Assembly (NCBI GenBank): GCA_024235875.1
Contig: JACKLP010000013.1
Span: 1 to 64,000, forward strand
DNA length: 64,000 bases
Direction: 5' to 3'
Origin: Burkholderiaceae bacterium
GTDB taxonomy: Bacteria; Pseudomonadota; Gammaproteobacteria; Burkholderiales; Burkholderiaceae_E
Shown one piece after another: positions 1 to 7,577 of the stretch (position 1 is its first letter; each line of letters begins with the position of its first letter). The notes under the pieces are model-generated. The model worked only from the letters and a program-made list of their open reading frames with translations, was not told the origin of the DNA and made no database searches. A program made the position numbers and the translations under genes.

Positions 1-154
1 GCTCGAGCCGATCGAGCTTCACCTGGCCGCTTTCGACGAACGAAGCCTTCATGACCTTCAGGGTGTCGGCGTCGCTGACCTCACCCGACGGAATTCCGCA
101 GGCACCCATGAAGACGGCGGGCGCCAAAGCGAGCAAACGGATCATCTTGTTCAT
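1..154 (-). CDS. soxX: SoxX, monoheme c-type cytochrome subunit of the SoxXA complex (N-terminal part, cut by window edge)
   Basis: Only the first 51 codons are present; the gene runs off the left edge. The protein starts MNKMIRLLALAPAVFMGACG, a signal sequence ending in a lipobox-like Gly-Ala-Cys. This is followed by a DADTLKVMKASF segment typical of the mature N-terminus of SoxX. SoxX pairs with SoxA in the periplasm to attach thiosulfate to the SoxY carrier cysteine. The heme-binding CxxCH lies outside the window, so the assignment rests on the N-terminal match and on the position directly after soxA (21-nt gap) in a sox operon. A GGAGAGGAA ribosome binding site precedes the ATG. Confidence 0.8.
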   Translation of the reverse strand, partial: MNKMIRLLALAPAVFMGACGIPSGEVSDADTLKVMKASFVESGQVKLDRLE

Positions 155-175
155 TGTGTTCCTCTCCTTCCGCGA

Positions 176-1000
176 TCAGCGCTTGATGCCGGGAGCAGCC
201 ATCGTCCCGCCCTTGGCCCCGACCCCCAGATAGGTGATCAGGTCGACCGAGGTCTGGGACAGGTACTTCAGCTTGGGAAAACGCTGCTGGCGGAAGCAGT
301 CGTACATGCGCCATTGCATCGTGCGAAGCTGCCCAAGCGAAACCCGGTAGGCCGGCCAAGTCGTGAACGCGGCACGGACCGGACCTTGCTTGGTCAGATT
401 GGGCAGATCCTGGAGGCGGATACGCTGACCATCCACACCGTGGCACGACGCGCAAGAAAAATCATAGGGGCCGGCGCGATAGAAGAAGGTCTTCTCGCCA
501 CGCTTGTAGGACTCGATCTCTTTCGGATGCGACTGCGGCACGTTGGCCGGCATGCCAGCCGAGGCATCGACGACATAGGCCACCAGGTTCTCTATCTCGG
601 TCTGCGGCTTGCCACGGCCCGCGAACGGCTTCTTGGTCACCGTACCGTAGTCACGTCCCTGAAGCGTGACCATGCAATGCACGAGCCGGGACTCGAGGTC
701 CATCACACGATCGGCATCGGCGAAGTAGCGCGGTAATTCGGCGAACGCGCCCTTGACCACGCCGGGGCCCTTCCCGAGATCGCAGCCCTCGAGCGATGCG
801 TTCTTGGGACCCTGACGCTTCTTCCACAGGCCCTCGCCCTTGAGCACCAGCAGCTCGGCCGGGTTCCCGTCCTGAAGCATCTGGCGATACTTCTCGATTC
901 CCGCCTTCACGGCGTCGTTGTCGGTCGCCTGGGCCACCGGCGCCACGCCGGCAGCCAGCGCGAGCGCTAGCGCAGTTACAAAGGTCTTCCCCTGGTTCAT
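176..1000 (-). CDS. soxA: SoxA, L-cysteine S-thiosulfotransferase catalytic cytochrome subunit
   Basis: A periplasmic c-type cytochrome of 274 residues. With SoxX it oxidatively couples thiosulfate to the SoxY cysteine. A Sec signal peptide (about residues 1-25, ending VAQA) is followed by the mature protein. Only one heme motif, C183-A-S-C186-H187, is seen. The active-site cysteine ligand is probably C235 in MYDCF. Where diheme SoxA proteins carry their first heme motif this one has C73 (GCDLG) and C109 (VHCM), which fits the monoheme subclass with a disulfide. I chose the ATG at 1000 over an in-frame ATG 12 bases upstream because GGAGATAGGA lies just before it. Confidence 0.95.
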   Translation of the reverse strand: MNQGKTFVTALALALAAGVAPVAQATDNDAVKAGIEKYRQMLQDGNPAELLVLKGEGLWKKRQGPKNASLEGCDLGKGPGVVKGAFAELPRYFADADRVMDLESRLVHCMVTLQGRDYGTVTKKPFAGRGKPQTEIENLVAYVVDASAGMPANVPQSHPKEIESYKRGEKTFFYRAGPYDFSCASCHGVDGQRIRLQDLPNLTKQGPVRAAFTTWPAYRVSLGQLRTMQWRMYDCFRQQRFPKLKYLSQTSVDLITYLGVGAKGGTMAAPGIKR

Positions 1001-1116
1001 TCCTATCTCCATCTCTGAACGGATCGACAGCCGGCCCGCCGCACCGAGGATGCAGCGTCAAACGGGCCCGACGCCGGCCGGGCCAGTGCGCCCCGGCCGA
1101 CGCGCCGCCACGCGAA

Positions 1117-1554
1117 TCACGGCTTCACATATACGTATTTCTCGACCGCCTGCAGGCGCGCGACCTCGGCAACGCCGGAGGGCACGATCGAAGCCTCCGG
1201 GATCACCGAATCGGGGCTGATCTTTCGCGACTTCAGCGTATTGGCACAGACGCGGAAATCGACCCCTCTCGCCTTTAGCGCCGCGACGGTCGCCGCGAAC
1301 GGCGCGCCGTTCGGCGCCTTGGCGTCCTCGAGCAGGAAATCGATTCCCTTCGAGTGCGTCACGACGACGATCTTCGCCTTGGGATCCGCATCCAAGTGAT
1401 TGCGGATGTTGCGAAGCGCCGCGTTGGCCTTCGTGTTCTCGTTGATGTGATAGACCGCCTTGATACCGTCGTCCGCTGCCCGAACGATACCGCCCGGCAA
1501 GGCTAGGGCGCTCGCACCGAGTACCATCAACAACTTGAGCACTGCTCTTTTCAT
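1117..1554 (-). CDS. Exported DsrE/DsrF-like sulfur-relay family protein in the sox operon
   Basis: 145 residues. The ATG at 1554 is preceded by GGGAGGAGACG, so longer in-frame starts are unlikely. Residues 1-27 form a signal peptide (basic MKRAVLKLL, hydrophobic core, VRAAD cleavage region). The mature part has the alternating strand/helix pattern of the DsrE fold: a KAVYHINE first strand, KIVVVTHSKGIDFLL, and a conserved-type cysteine in DFRVCANTL. DsrE-fold proteins bind or pass sulfane sulfur on a cysteine. Its place between soxZ and soxA, on the same strand, suggests it works with periplasmic sulfur intermediates. That role is inference; the fold assignment is fairly sure. Confidence 0.75.
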   Translation of the reverse strand: MKRAVLKLLMVLGASALALPGGIVRAADDGIKAVYHINENTKANAALRNIRNHLDADPKAKIVVVTHSKGIDFLLEDAKAPNGAPFAATVAALKARGVDFRVCANTLKSRKISPDSVIPEASIVPSGVAEVARLQAVEKYVYVKP

Positions 1555-1646
1555 CGTCTCCTCCCTGGTCCGGAAAATTCCGGAGCGCGCCACGCGCTCA
1601 CCCATCCCGGGACACTCGCCGCGGCGACCCGCCACGGCCGTGCCGA

Positions 1647-1958
1647 TCAGTTGACCGTCGCTTCGTCGGTGCGCTTGTCGCCCTTGTTGTCTACCCAGGA
1701 CACGGTGATCTTGTCACCCTTCTTGGCACCGGCCACCTTGAACTGCAGGTAGGGGTTCTTTGAAACGGCTGGCCCCCAGTGCGCCTTCATCACGGCCTTG
1801 CCGTTGAGCGAGCAGGTCACCTCTGCAATGTGCCATGCCGGGATCAGCTTGCCGTCACTACCCTTGCGCTGACCGGTTTCCATTTCGTGTGCCATCAGCA
1901 CCCGAACATCAGCGACGTCGCCCTTCATCCGGGCCCGGATCTTCATCGGATCTGCCAT
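1647..1958 (-). CDS. soxZ: SoxZ, thiosulfate-oxidation carrier subunit
   Basis: 103 residues, the usual length. SoxZ forms the heterodimer SoxYZ, which carries sulfur intermediates between the Sox enzymes. The sequence has the hallmark MADPMKIRARMKGDVADV start, the HEMETGQRK loop, AWHIAEVTCSLNGK and a C-terminal beta strand KITVSWVDNKGDKR. As usual there is no signal peptide, since SoxZ is co-exported with Tat-dependent SoxY. It lies 36 bases downstream of soxY. Confidence 0.97.
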   Translation of the reverse strand: MADPMKIRARMKGDVADVRVLMAHEMETGQRKGSDGKLIPAWHIAEVTCSLNGKAVMKAHWGPAVSKNPYLQFKVAGAKKGDKITVSWVDNKGDKRTDEATVN

Positions 1959-1994
1959 CTTGCCTCTACTCCTGATTGGTGTACCTGGATTCGA

Positions 1995-2462
1995 TCAGCC
2001 GCCGCAGCCGCCGAGCGTGACCTTGATTTCCTTCTTGGCGACATAGAACTTTCCGCCCGCCTTGACCACGGCCGCGACATCCGAGCTTTGGCCCATCTTG
2101 ATCCGCATCGAGACATCCGCGAGCGCACCGGGCATGATCTCGAACGCGCCAGCCAGGGCATTCGGATTCTTGTCGACCAGTACCGCGATCATCTCGGTGT
2201 TCGGGATCTTGCTGGTCACGTTGATCGGCACGACAGCACCGTTCTCGGCGATATCGGGCGCGTTCAAGACGACATCGCCGGACTCACCGGCACTGCCCGC
2301 ACCCATTGCCGCCAAGGTTCCCTTGATGCCCTTGACCTTGAACAGCTCCGCCAGCGTTGCGGCCTCGGCCGTGCCCGGCCGGACCATGCCGATGCCGACC
2401 AGCGCAGCGTACAGGCCGGATCCTCCCGCCATCTGCAATACAGTACGACGCGTCTGCTTCAT
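1995..2462 (-). CDS. soxY: SoxY, thiosulfate-oxidation sulfur-carrier subunit
   Basis: 155 residues. The ATG at 2462 follows AGGAGGCAAC. The N-terminus has a twin-arginine signal (MKQTRRTVLQMAGGSG) with a hydrophobic stretch and cleavage near AEAAT. The C-terminus ends in VTLGGCGG, the mobile arm whose cysteine is the covalent attachment site for thiosulfate and sulfane sulfur. SoxYZ presents this arm to SoxXA, SoxB and SoxCD in turn. The 144-base gap to soxD is AT-richer than its surroundings (TTTTCTTATTGCGATTTTGG on the minus strand), so an internal promoter for soxYZ is possible but not demonstrable. Confidence 0.97.
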   Translation of the reverse strand: MKQTRRTVLQMAGGSGLYAALVGIGMVRPGTAEAATLAELFKVKGIKGTLAAMGAGSAGESGDVVLNAPDIAENGAVVPINVTSKIPNTEMIAVLVDKNPNALAGAFEIMPGALADVSMRIKMGQSSDVAAVVKAGGKFYVAKKEIKVTLGGCGG

Positions 2463-2606
2463 GTTGCCTCCTGTTTTGAAGTCGTCGACGAACGGCTCGA
2501 TAGCCGCCATGTCGAATCATTTGCACCTAAATGGGTTAACCCGCAAGACTCTAATACCAAAATCGCAATAAGAAAATGGGGGATGGCCGAATCGCTTGCC
2601 TGCCCA

Positions 2607-3713
2607 CTACTTCGCGCCCCCGAGAATCCAGCGCACGATCACTCGCACGTCGGACTCCGCGACCTGGGAATTCGCAGGCATCGCGATCTGCCCCCAGGTT
2701 CCCTGCGTACCTTCTCGAACCCGCTTGACCAGTAGATCCTCGGCCTTGGCATCACCTTGGTAGCGCTTGGCCACCTCGGCGAAGGCAGGCCCGACCATGC
2801 GAGACGCAACCGCATGGCACGCCATGCAATTGGAGTCGCGCGCCAACTGCGGCCCCGAGGGCGCCGCGCTCGCCGCACCCTTGGCCGCCCCGCCGGGCAT
2901 GGTGCCCTGCCGAGCCGATTCACGCGCCTGCGCAAGCGTATCGGGCGCCGCACGCGTGGTGTCGGCGCCGCGCACGGGGCCGATCAGTCGATTCTGTTCG
3001 GCAAGATTTCCGTGCGCGTTGCGCGCATAGGCTGGAATACTGGAGCGAACATCTTGCGCGGTGCGACAATCCCGCATGCAGGCGTCGCCTTGAACGTCCG
3101 GCTTGCCCGAGACCTTCCACATCGGCTCGAACTTGCGCACGCCGTTCCGGTTGGGCAACCGCTTCTGCACGTCGCCGATATTCTGGTCGCTCAGAACGAA
3201 ATCCTCGGGTACGACTTCTGCAAGGCTCAGCAGGTAGGCGACCACCGCATAGACCTCATCGGGCTTGAGCGACTTCGGCGCGTTCCAGGGCATCGCACGA
3301 CGAATGTAGTCCCACAGCGTCGAGATCTTCGACAGCTTCATGAACGTGGTGCGGTGCGGATGGTTGCCCTGCGTCAATCCGGCCACCCGACCCGTCTCGA
3401 TGTCGGCGGCGGTCGTGCCGCCAACGATCGGTGTGAACACCTCGTTTGATTCGGCAAACACCCCGTGGCAGGACGCGCAGCGCGCCTCCCAGATGTCCAG
3501 TCCGTCAAGTGCCGACCCCTTGCCCGGTGGTAGCCCCTTGAAGTCGCCGCGTACATCGATGTCCCAGGCCTTGATCTCGTCTGGCGTCGCGGCGCGACCG
3601 AGATTGGCCCATGGCGACGCCGTCTGCGCTTTTGACGCGGCGACGGCGCCCGAAGACCAGTTGGAACCGGCGAGAACGATGCAGGCGACGATTGTGCGAA
3701 TGGTCGGGTTCAT
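2607..3713 (-). CDS. soxD: SoxD, diheme cytochrome c subunit of sulfane dehydrogenase SoxCD
   Basis: 368 residues. The ATG at 3713 shares one base with the soxC stop (TGATG), so the two are translationally coupled. A signal peptide (MNPTIRTIVACIVLAG to AAS) precedes two heme motifs: C79-A-S-C82-H83 and C296-M-A-C299-H300. The C-terminal heme domain is a small class I cytochrome c (MVGPAFAEVAKRY, GQIAMPAN methionine-ligand region). SoxCD removes six electrons from SoxY-bound sulfane sulfur, so its presence predicts full oxidation of thiosulfate to sulfate without sulfur globules. Codons upstream of the ATG lie inside soxC in another frame. Confidence 0.96.
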   Translation of the reverse strand: MNPTIRTIVACIVLAGSNWSSGAVAASKAQTASPWANLGRAATPDEIKAWDIDVRGDFKGLPPGKGSALDGLDIWEARCASCHGVFAESNEVFTPIVGGTTAADIETGRVAGLTQGNHPHRTTFMKLSKISTLWDYIRRAMPWNAPKSLKPDEVYAVVAYLLSLAEVVPEDFVLSDQNIGDVQKRLPNRNGVRKFEPMWKVSGKPDVQGDACMRDCRTAQDVRSSIPAYARNAHGNLAEQNRLIGPVRGADTTRAAPDTLAQARESARQGTMPGGAAKGAASAAPSGPQLARDSNCMACHAVASRMVGPAFAEVAKRYQGDAKAEDLLVKRVREGTQGTWGQIAMPANSQVAESDVRVIVRWILGGAK

Positions 3714-5044
3714 CAGTACACCTGCACGTTGGAAACCTCGCCCGACGGAGCCACTCGCCAGGACTGGATCGCGTTGTTGTGATAGATCGAGCGGGTGCCG
3801 CGCACCGCACGCAACTGGCTGATCTTCGGCTGGACATGCCCGGTTTCGTCGATCGCCCGGCTTTGGAGGATCGCCGGCCCGCCGTCCCAGACCCAGTCGA
3901 TGTTGAACCGGGTCAGCGCCTTGGGCAGCGTCGGGCTTTCGAGCCGCGCGGTACGCCAATTGCGCCCGCCGTCGACCGACACATCGACGCGCTTGATCCG
4001 ACCACGTCCGGACCAGGCCAGGCCAGTCACATTGTAGTAACCCCTATCGAGCAGGGTCTGACCGCCCGAGGGTGACGTGATGACCGACTTGACCTCCTGG
4101 ATCGACGTGAATTGCCGGTGAATGCCATCGGGCATCAGATCGATGTAGTGCACGACCTCGTCCTTGGTGTCGAAGGGCTTGTCGCCGACCTCGATCCGAC
4201 GCAGGTACTTGACCCAGGAGACCCCTTGCACGCCCGGCACCACGAGACGCAACGGGTAGCCGTTTTCGGGCCGAAGCATCTCGCCATTCATGGCCCAGGC
4301 GACCATGACGTCGTCGAGGGCACGATCCATATCGATGGTCCGGGTCATGGAGGATCCGTCGGCACCCTCGGCCAGCACGTAGCGACCGGTCTTCGTGTCG
4401 GCACCCACCACGTCGAGCAGCGTCGACAACAGGACGCCGGTGTACTCACAGCAAGAGAGCATTCCGTGCGAGTACTGGACCGTGGGAACGGCCACGTTGC
4501 CCCACTCCATGCCGGTGTTTGCCCCGCACTCGATGAAATGGATGCGCGAGACGGCCGGCATCCGCTGCAGGTCGTCCATCGTGAACACCCTGGATTCACG
4601 CACCAGCCCATGCACCATGAGCCGATGTTTGCTCGGGTCGATATCCCACCAGCCCTGGTGATGGCGCTCGAAATGAAGCCCGTTGGGCGTAATGATCCCG
4701 AACAGGCCTTGAAGCGGCGCGAAGCTAACCGAGGACGCCCCCACCCGCGTCAGCCCCGGGCTCTCGCGCCGCTGCAGATTGCGCTCCCATTTCGACGGCA
4801 GGCCATAGACGCGCGCCGTCACCGGTTGCCCAAGTCCGGTCGTATGGGCGGGCAGATTCAGGATGTTCGGGTCACCCTTCGCTTGCGCGCGTCCCGACCC
4901 GGCCGCCGTCGCGCCCGCGCCGAAGGCCAGGGCCTTGCCCATGAACGAACGCCTTGCCCGTCGAGCCGCGCGCATCCGGGTCGCGTCTAGAAAGTCTTCC
5001 GGCGCCTGCTGGATGCGCCCTGGCTGGGTCTGGCTGGAACTCAT
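3713..5044 (-). CDS. soxC: SoxC, molybdenum-cofactor sulfane dehydrogenase catalytic subunit
   Basis: 443 residues with a Tat-type leader (RRARRSFMGKALAFGAG, cleavage near RAQA). It belongs to the sulfite-oxidase fold. The molybdenum-ligating cysteine is C173 in HFIECGANTG, and the C-terminal Ig-like dimerisation domain (residues about 330-435) includes GLAWSGRGRIKRVDVS. With SoxD it oxidises protein-bound sulfane sulfur to the sulfone level. The start overlaps the upstream regulator stop by 4 bases (ATGA), placing the regulator at the head of the operon. Confidence 0.96.
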   Translation of the reverse strand: MSSSQTQPGRIQQAPEDFLDATRMRAARRARRSFMGKALAFGAGATAAGSGRAQAKGDPNILNLPAHTTGLGQPVTARVYGLPSKWERNLQRRESPGLTRVGASSVSFAPLQGLFGIITPNGLHFERHHQGWWDIDPSKHRLMVHGLVRESRVFTMDDLQRMPAVSRIHFIECGANTGMEWGNVAVPTVQYSHGMLSCCEYTGVLLSTLLDVVGADTKTGRYVLAEGADGSSMTRTIDMDRALDDVMVAWAMNGEMLRPENGYPLRLVVPGVQGVSWVKYLRRIEVGDKPFDTKDEVVHYIDLMPDGIHRQFTSIQEVKSVITSPSGGQTLLDRGYYNVTGLAWSGRGRIKRVDVSVDGGRNWRTARLESPTLPKALTRFNIDWVWDGGPAILQSRAIDETGHVQPKISQLRAVRGTRSIYHNNAIQSWRVAPSGEVSNVQVY

Positions 5045-5529
5045 CGTCTGCCTGCTCCTGGAACTGTATTGCGCTTCGTGTTCGCGTCGGGTCCCGGGGG
5101 GCCTGCAGGCAGCCCGTCGACTGTATTCGTCGAGGTGCCATCGAGGTCACGCGCGAAAGAGATGAATGCTTCGGGTACCTGCCCCGACATCGCGACCTTG
5201 CTCGCAATATGGACGCACATCGTCCGGCACATTTCGGTCACGACCTCGTCGCCTACGCCGTAATAGGTGAAGGTCCCTTGCTTGCGGCGCGACAACACGC
5301 CCGACTGATACATCGTATTGAGATGCCGGGAAATGTTCGTCTGGGTGGCACCTGTGTCGGCAACGATCTGGGAGACGGTCTTCTCCTCGCGACAGATCGA
5401 CTGCAGAATCCGGATCCGCATCGGCTCGGCCAGCAACGAGAAGTACCGGGCGACCGACTCCACCACCTGTGCCATGCCGTCCAAGCCTGCCCCCTGCGCA
5501 TGTTCTCGAAGCCCGCCAATCACAACCAC
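5041..5529 (-). CDS. soxR: ArsR-family sulfur-responsive repressor, SoxR/SqrR/BigR type
   Basis: About 162 residues. A winged helix-turn-helix spans residues 26-95 (ARYFSLLAEPMRIRILQSIC, TGATQTNISRHLNTM recognition helix, GTFTYYGVGD wing). Cysteines at 46 (SICREEKT) and at 101 and 105 (EMCRTMC) match the two positions used by per/polysulfide-sensing ArsR regulators, which form a sulfur bridge and leave DNA. A metal sensor is less likely because no metal-binding set is visible. The start is uncertain: GTG at 5529, GTG at 5523 or ATG at 5475. It is the first gene of the sox operon and faces a thioredoxin gene across a 110-base promoter region. Confidence 0.85.
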   Translation of the reverse strand: MVVIGGLREHAQGAGLDGMAQVVESVARYFSLLAEPMRIRILQSICREEKTVSQIVADTGATQTNISRHLNTMYQSGVLSRRKQGTFTYYGVGDEVVTEMCRTMCVHIASKVAMSGQVPEAFISFARDLDGTSTNTVDGLPAGPPGPDANTKRNTVPGAGRR

Positions 5530-5553
5530 GAGCGACCCGCCACCGAATTACTT

Positions 5554-5571
5554 TATGCGCCGATGCGCATA
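5554..5571. promoter_or_regulatory. Perfect inverted repeat, probable operator of the ArsR-family regulator
   Basis: TATGCGC-CGAT-GCGCATA is an exact 7-bp inverted repeat with a 4-bp spacer. It sits in the divergent region between the soxR-like gene and the thioredoxin gene. ArsR repressors bind short palindromes of this size that overlap promoters. The position suggests joint control of both directions by the adjacent regulator. This is inferred from symmetry and place only. Confidence 0.6.
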
Positions 5572-5639
5572 TAGTCAATTAGTGGATTTCCACATCGTTC
5601 CATGGCACGATCCTGCCGGGGCCCGCGTCAATCCAATCG

Positions 5640-6179
5640 ATGATCAACACCCTACCAACACGCCAGGACCGGCGATCGTCCACGTTCGGCGCCCAGTGGC
5701 CAAACTTGCGTTCGATCGCGATCGCAACGGCATTTCTCGCTTCGGTCTTCGTTCCTGGTCCGGTTCAGGCGGGCGAGGCACTACCCGGCCCCTCGGCACT
5801 GATAGACGCCAGGGCGCAGGTTTCCCGCGGGATGCCGACGGTGCTGATGTTCTCGCTGCCGGGCTGCGCGTTCTGCGAGCGGCTACGCGCCGAGCAGCTC
5901 ATTCATCTGCACCGCGACGCTGCAAGAATCGGCGTTCGCGTGGTGGAGCTCTCGATGACGGACCGTAGGCCGATACCGGGAACCGAGCCACCCGAGAGCC
6001 CGGCCGCCATGGCGCGTCGGCTCGGCGTGCGCCTGGCACCAAGCGTCTTGTTCGTCAGCAACGAGCGCGAGATCGCACCACGGCTCGAGGGCTACGGGTC
6101 GCCCGACTTCTATGGTGCGTACCTCGACGAGCGTACCGCTCAGGCACGCCAGGCCATCGCGGAACACGTCCGGCGCTGA
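5640..6179 (+). CDS. Periplasmic thioredoxin-fold protein of the sox locus (SoxW/SoxS-like)
   Basis: 179 residues with an N-terminal signal (residues 1-44; hydrophobic SIAIATAFLASVFVPGP, cleavage near VQAGE). A thioredoxin-like domain follows, with the redox pair C76-A-F-C79 in LPGCAFCERLR and a cis-proline candidate in LAPSVLFV. Thiol oxidoreductases called SoxW or SoxS occur beside sox operons and keep Sox proteins, including the SoxY carrier, in an active reduced state. Divergence from soxR-sox across a shared palindrome supports that role. Whether it is SoxW or SoxS cannot be settled from the sequence. Confidence 0.75.
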   Translation: MINTLPTRQDRRSSTFGAQWPNLRSIAIATAFLASVFVPGPVQAGEALPGPSALIDARAQVSRGMPTVLMFSLPGCAFCERLRAEQLIHLHRDAARIGVRVVELSMTDRRPIPGTEPPESPAAMARRLGVRLAPSVLFVSNEREIAPRLEGYGSPDFYGAYLDERTAQARQAIAEHVRR

Positions 6180-6213
6180 ACCGACGCTGCTGTGCTCGAG
6201 CCCGAGTGGATCG

Positions 6214-7422
6214 TCAATGAAAATGAGTCGACTCGGGCTCCACGTCCATCGGCATTTCGGCGTGCACGACCTCTCCTTTGCCATTCGGGAACAATGGCAC
6301 CCCGCAGTCCTCGCAGAACTCCGGCTCGGTCGTCTCCGACCATGTACGCAGGTCCATCACGCCGACATCGCGCAGGGTCTCGCGAATTCGTTCGAACGGG
6401 GTCGGATCGTCGTCTTCGGACTCGGCGCCGAGCAAAGGCCACACGATGCCATGCGCAACCTCCTCGTCGTCATTGTCGACGGACAGGCCGATCCGGTATT
6501 CGTCGATGCGCTCGGTGCCGAACGGCGCAACGACGGCCCGGATCGCCGAGGCTTCGACGCCGAGCGCATGGGTCAGGAAGTGGACTCCAGCGCGGATCGC
6601 ATACGGGCGCGCCCGGCGATCGGATTCGCGCAGGTTGATATGGTACGCGTCGGGCAGCAGGCACTCGAAGCCACAGCCCGGCAACATCGGCTCCAGGCTG
6701 GGGCGACCCTGCGCGACCCAACTCTCGAGGCACTGGACTCGGCTGGCGTGCTCCTGCGGCTCGTCTTCCTGCCAACGAAACGCGGGCCGACCCAGGGGAA
6801 CCGCGAGAGCGCCGATCAGAAAGCGGGTATCGGCCAGCATGTCTGCGGTTTCCGGCAGCGATTTCTGGTCCAGACGGGCCCGGGTCGAGCGAATGGCCGC
6901 GTTTCCCAGCCGACGTGTCAGACGACGCAGTTCCGCGTGGTCCCTGGGCAGCTGGTCCAGGCTGAGCAGATAGGGCAGCATCGTGAAACGGGCTTCCCGG
7001 GCAAGCACATGGGAGCGCCACTGGAGCGCAAGCGCATCGGTGGTCTCGAGCGAGATTGGCCCGGAGGGGATCCGGAACCGCGTCCACGCAACGATGGGCG
7101 CGGACACCAGCAGCACTTGCCAAAGGGTGTCGCCTTCCTCGATGACCAGGCTCTCCGAGCCCTCCTCGACCGCCTCGATCAGCGCACCGTAGGCCTCGGC
7201 ATCGGTCTGGTTGAGCCGCTCGAGCGCATCGTGCAACGCCCGCGGGTGCGCGCCGTCGAGCAGCTTGTCGATCCGAGCCGCGAGCTGCTGCTCCCAAAAG
7301 CGATCCTCGACGCGGCTACCCGAGTTCGCCAGCCCAAGCGCAGCCATTACCAGTCGCTCGGCGTCGGGCGAGAGATGGGTCTTTCGATCCCGGCCCGAGC
7401 GTGCGATTCGGGGTTCTTTCAT
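6214..7422 (-). CDS. DUF2863 family protein of unknown function
   Basis: 402 residues. The ATG at 7422 is preceded by CAGGAAAAACAG; upstream codons in the same frame look non-coding. The sequence shows features I associate with DUF2863 proteins of Burkholderiales: LSPDAERLVMAALGLANSGS followed by EDRFWE, a middle LPETADMLADTRFL, LLPGCGFECLLPDAYH, RAVVAPFG, GIVWPLLGAE, and a C-terminal FCEDCGVPLFPN whose two cysteines could form a half zinc knuckle. No enzymatic motif is visible and I know of no assigned function. It is convergent with the thioredoxin gene. Confidence 0.8.
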   Translation of the reverse strand: MKEPRIARSGRDRKTHLSPDAERLVMAALGLANSGSRVEDRFWEQQLAARIDKLLDGAHPRALHDALERLNQTDAEAYGALIEAVEEGSESLVIEEGDTLWQVLLVSAPIVAWTRFRIPSGPISLETTDALALQWRSHVLAREARFTMLPYLLSLDQLPRDHAELRRLTRRLGNAAIRSTRARLDQKSLPETADMLADTRFLIGALAVPLGRPAFRWQEDEPQEHASRVQCLESWVAQGRPSLEPMLPGCGFECLLPDAYHINLRESDRRARPYAIRAGVHFLTHALGVEASAIRAVVAPFGTERIDEYRIGLSVDNDDEEVAHGIVWPLLGAESEDDDPTPFERIRETLRDVGVMDLRTWSETTEPEFCEDCGVPLFPNGKGEVVHAEMPMDVEPESTHFH

Positions 7423-7577
7423 CTGTTTTTCCTGTTTGAGCACCGAAGTGTAGCAACGCCCGACCGGCGGGTAGCGCCGATCGTACGCTGCCCAACCGGC
7501 AACGCCGGCCAGCGCGGCATACTTGTTCCCGATCGGGCGAGGACGAAACGCCACCCGGAGCCGCGACGCACTCGCTC

